Below are positions 6,360-7,614 of a DNA stretch of 7,614 bases, one piece after another. This DNA comes from Eubacteriaceae bacterium (lineage in GTDB: Bacteria > Bacillota > Clostridia > Eubacteriales > Alkalibacteraceae): the NCBI GenBank assembly GCA_003446375.1, contig DMAW01000024.1:1-7614 (forward strand). The letters are read 5' to 3'. Numbering within the stretch: the first letter of the stretch is position 1; each line of letters starts with the position of its first letter. The notes beneath the pieces are model-generated. The model was not told where the DNA came from and ran no database searches. It saw only the letters and a list, made by a program, of their open reading frames with translations. The translations under genes and the position numbers were made by a program.

Positions 6360-7145
6360 TTGATTGATACCCATATACATACAAAATTTTCATTTGACGG
6401 TAAGGCTAAAATGGAGGAAATGTGCCAATGTGCAATCACCAAAGGCTTAACTGAAATATGCTTTACAGAACATTTTTCAGTAAATAACTATGATCCGAGT
6501 TACGAAGTATTAGATTACCAAAAATATGCCGAAGAAATTGAAAGGTGTATAGGCCTCTTTGGAGAAAGAATCACAATTAGGAAAGGTCTTGAGATTGGGG
6601 AAACACATATAAAAAATGATGTAATTAAAAGCTTTCTTATGAGGAAAGATTTAGATTATATTATTGGATCGGTTCACAATATCGGAATAAAGAAACTTAG
6701 AAAACATATAAGGGGTAAGCAGAAAAATGAAAGTTATGAAGATTATTTTGAAGAATTATACAAAAGCGTAAAATTTGGAGATATGGACGCTTTAGGGCAT
6801 TTTGACCTGATGAAGAGGTATGCATTTGATGTTTTTGGAAACTACGATATGGAGGTCTATTATGATTTGATATCAAGTATTTTTGATGTGATGATTAATA
6901 GAAATATTGCGTTAGAAATCAATACCTCAGGATTGATCTCAAGTGCGAAGGAAATATTTCCTTCCATAGACGTATTAAAGCTTTATAGATCAAAAGGTGG
7001 TGAGATGATAACTGTGGGGTCAGACGCTCACCGCCCTGATATGTTGGGTAATGGTATTGAAGATATTTTTAAACTACTTAAAAACATGGGATATACATCA
7101 ATTTTGAGTTATCGAAAAAGAATACCACTGCTGAAATCGATATAA
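6360..7145 (+). CDS. PHP-domain phosphoesterase, histidinol-phosphatase (HisJ/HisK) type
   Basis: A 261-residue metal-dependent phosphoesterase of the PHP superfamily. Motifs in order: DTHIHT (3-8, the HxH metal pair), FTEH (35-38), GLE (76-78), GSVHN (103-107), GHFDL (146-150), ALEINTSG (184-191) and VGSDAH (219-224). All expected metal ligands are visible. Family members usually begin 'MIDxHxHT' and run about 250-280 residues, which fits a TTG start here. The open frame extends upstream to ATG at 6243 (300 residues), but the extra 39 residues have no family likeness and precede a likely promoter. Histidinol phosphatase acts in histidine synthesis, but no his gene is present. Many PHP proteins so annotated act on other phosphoesters, so it may dephosphorylate an intermediate of the GRE pathway. 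That link rests only on position. Gene product class is sure; substrate is not. Confidence 0.88.
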   Translation: MIDTHIHTKFSFDGKAKMEEMCQCAITKGLTEICFTEHFSVNNYDPSYEVLDYQKYAEEIERCIGLFGERITIRKGLEIGETHIKNDVIKSFLMRKDLDYIIGSVHNIGIKKLRKHIRGKQKNESYEDYFEELYKSVKFGDMDALGHFDLMKRYAFDVFGNYDMEVYYDLISSIFDVMINRNIALEINTSGLISSAKEIFPSIDVLKLYRSKGGEMITVGSDAHRPDMLGNGIEDIFKLLKNMGYTSILSYRKRIPLLKSI

Positions 7146-7295
7146 AGATATAAAACTGCAAAACTATGAAAGAAGTAAATTGGTTTTTGGACTTACTAAT
7201 TTCAAAAACTTTTTCTAATATTTGAAACAGGTGAAATTTGTTGCCAAACTATTTTCCAAAAATCTGCTAATAACGAATTACACCAAAACTCCCCC
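7146..7295. other. Non-coding AT-rich tail between the PHP gene and the terminator
   Basis: I find no gene in these 150 bases. A weak inverted repeat, TTTCAAA (7200-7206) with TTTGAAA (7221-7227), has a 14-base AT-rich loop and no T-run, so I do not call it a terminator. The rest looks like an untranslated 3' tail. Confidence 0.4.
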
Positions 7296-7318
7296 AAAAG
7301 CCTTTTTAGGCTTTTTTT
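7296..7318 (+). terminator. Strong rho-independent terminator
   Basis: AAAAGCCT (7296-7303) pairs with AGGCTTTT (7308-7315) around a TTTT loop, with a run of seven T at 7312-7318. The A-rich left arm also makes it usable from the minus strand. It closes the transcript of the PHP gene. It lies 150 bases after the stop codon and directly before the IS200-like end, so it may have served as a T-rich insertion target. Confidence 0.85.
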
Positions 7319-7320
7319 AT

Positions 7321-7348
7321 TTGCGGCTTTAGCCAGTTGAGCTCGCAA
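7321..7348 (+). repeat. Hairpin with a bulged T, putative transposase-recognition hairpin
   Basis: TTGCGGCT (7321-7328) pairs with AGC-T-CGCAA (7340-7348), with T7343 unpaired in the stem. IS608-type elements use subterminal hairpins with an unpaired stem T for TnpA recognition. By position and shape this is a good candidate for the left-end hairpin. Confidence 0.45.
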
Positions 7349-7368
7349 AGCGTGCGAAACACTAAACC

Positions 7369-7383
7369 ACCCGTTAAACGGGT
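7369..7383 (+). repeat. Short hairpin in the IS200-like leader
   Basis: ACCCG (7369-7373) pairs with CGGGT (7379-7383) around TTAAA. It lies between the first hairpin and tnpA. It may be part of the left-end structure or act on the leader transcript. Confidence 0.4.
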
Positions 7384-7404
7384 TCGCGTCGATTGTTATA
7401 CAAA

Positions 7405-7470
7405 AAAATCACCATTCATATATACTGAAGTTGTTTAGGCTACAGAATATCAAGAAAGAAAGGTGATTTT
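7405..7470 (+). promoter_or_regulatory. Complementary arms that would hide the tnpA ribosome binding site
   Basis: AAAATCACC (7405-7413) is a perfect complement of GGTGATTTT (7462-7470), which contains the tnpA ribosome binding site (AAAGGTGAT) two bases before ATG. Pairing in the mRNA would block translation. IS200 is known to repress its own transposase by a leader hairpin of this kind. The 48-base loop is long but contains further AT-rich sequence. Confidence 0.5.
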
Positions 7471-7471
7471 A

Positions 7472-7614
7472 ATGGCAAATAAAGCAAATAGTTTAGCGCG
7501 AACAAAATGGATGTGCAAGTATCACATAGTGTTCACTCCTAAGTATAGACGGATGTGTTTGGCAATAGAAAACTGCAACTTTAGGCGATCAAAAATACAA
7601 TCGCCAGTACCAAC
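7472..7614 (+). pseudogene. IS200-family transposase (tnpA) remnant, internally deleted
   Basis: The first 27 codons (MANKANSLARTKW, then CKYHIVFTPKYRR) are a clear match to the N-terminus of IS200-type Y1 transposases. After Arg27 (codon 7550-7552) the frame stays open to the window edge, but the residues (MCLAIENCNF...) no longer fit the family. In another frame 7555-7572 reads VFGNRK, which resembles the FGNRKFW motif that normally lies around residue 100. In the third frame 7575-7613 reads ATLGDQKYNRQYQ, loosely like the 'EATIxKYIREQ' region further on. The pieces are in family order, so the simplest reading is a gene shortened by at least two internal deletions. The HUH metal motif is gone. 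The first match is firm; the later ones are short and uncertain. Confidence 0.6.

Larger units (their letters stand above)
7320..7614 (+). mobile_element. Left end of an IS200/IS605-family element, decayed
   Basis: A tnpA start of IS200 type (MANKANSLARTKW) is preceded by about 150 bases with several strand-specific hairpins, as expected for an element moved as single-stranded DNA by a Y1 HUH transposase. The left boundary is placed just after the terminator T-run, where the first hairpin begins; the real edge may be a few bases either way. The transposase gene appears internally deleted, so this copy is probably immobile on its own. No inverted terminal repeats or target duplication are expected for this family. 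Confidence 0.65.

Noticed and set aside
7200..7227. Inverted repeat TTTCAAA/TTTGAAA as a terminator
   Set aside because: The stem is AT-rich, the loop is 14 bases and no T-run follows; a far stronger terminator lies at 7296-7318.
7584..7605. GGCGAT/ATCGCC inverted repeat near the window end as an IS end or attachment site
   Set aside because: Six-base arms with a ten-base AT-rich loop inside the tnpA remnant; too short to support without the sequence beyond the window.

Overview
The window looks like an accessory catabolic locus from a strictly anaerobic, low-GC Gram-positive bacterium (Clostridia or a relative). The DNA is AT-rich, ribosome binding sites are strong GGAGG/AGGAG types, and the central genes encode oxygen-sensitive glycyl radical chemistry. 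The species cannot be named from the sequence.

Layout, left to right: (1) bases 1 to about 236 hold the end of an IS256-family insertion sequence, with the first 43 codons of its transposase on the minus strand. (2) 405-1688 encodes a UlaA/SgaT-type PTS membrane permease (EIIC), closed by its own hairpin terminator. (3) 1882-2799 encodes a glycyl-radical-enzyme (GRE) activase with two departures from the family pattern. (4) 2975-5338 encodes a 787-residue GRE of the PflD/dehydratase type. (5) 5340-6224 encodes a second, canonical GRE activase, one base after the GRE stop. (6) 6360-7145 encodes a PHP-domain phosphoesterase of the histidinol-phosphatase type, probably with its own promoter and a TTG start, followed by a strong terminator. 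(7) From about 7320 to the window end is the left end of an IS200/IS605-family element, with a decayed tnpA.

How the genes may work together (inference): the PTS permease would import a sugar or polyol, phosphorylated by EIIA/EIIB encoded elsewhere. The GRE, switched on by one or both radical-SAM activases, would cleave the compound or a derivative. The PHP protein could remove a phosphate from an intermediate. A precedent is the E. coli YbiW/PflD pathway, in which GREs open 1,5-anhydrohexitol 6-phosphates. The GRE here keeps the catalytic Cys, Glu and Gly, but its substrate-pocket signature matches neither the glycerol/propanediol dehydratases nor choline lyase, as far as I can recall those motifs. 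Its substrate is therefore open, and this is the most interesting point in the window. Insertion sequences on both sides suggest a mobile or rearranged segment.
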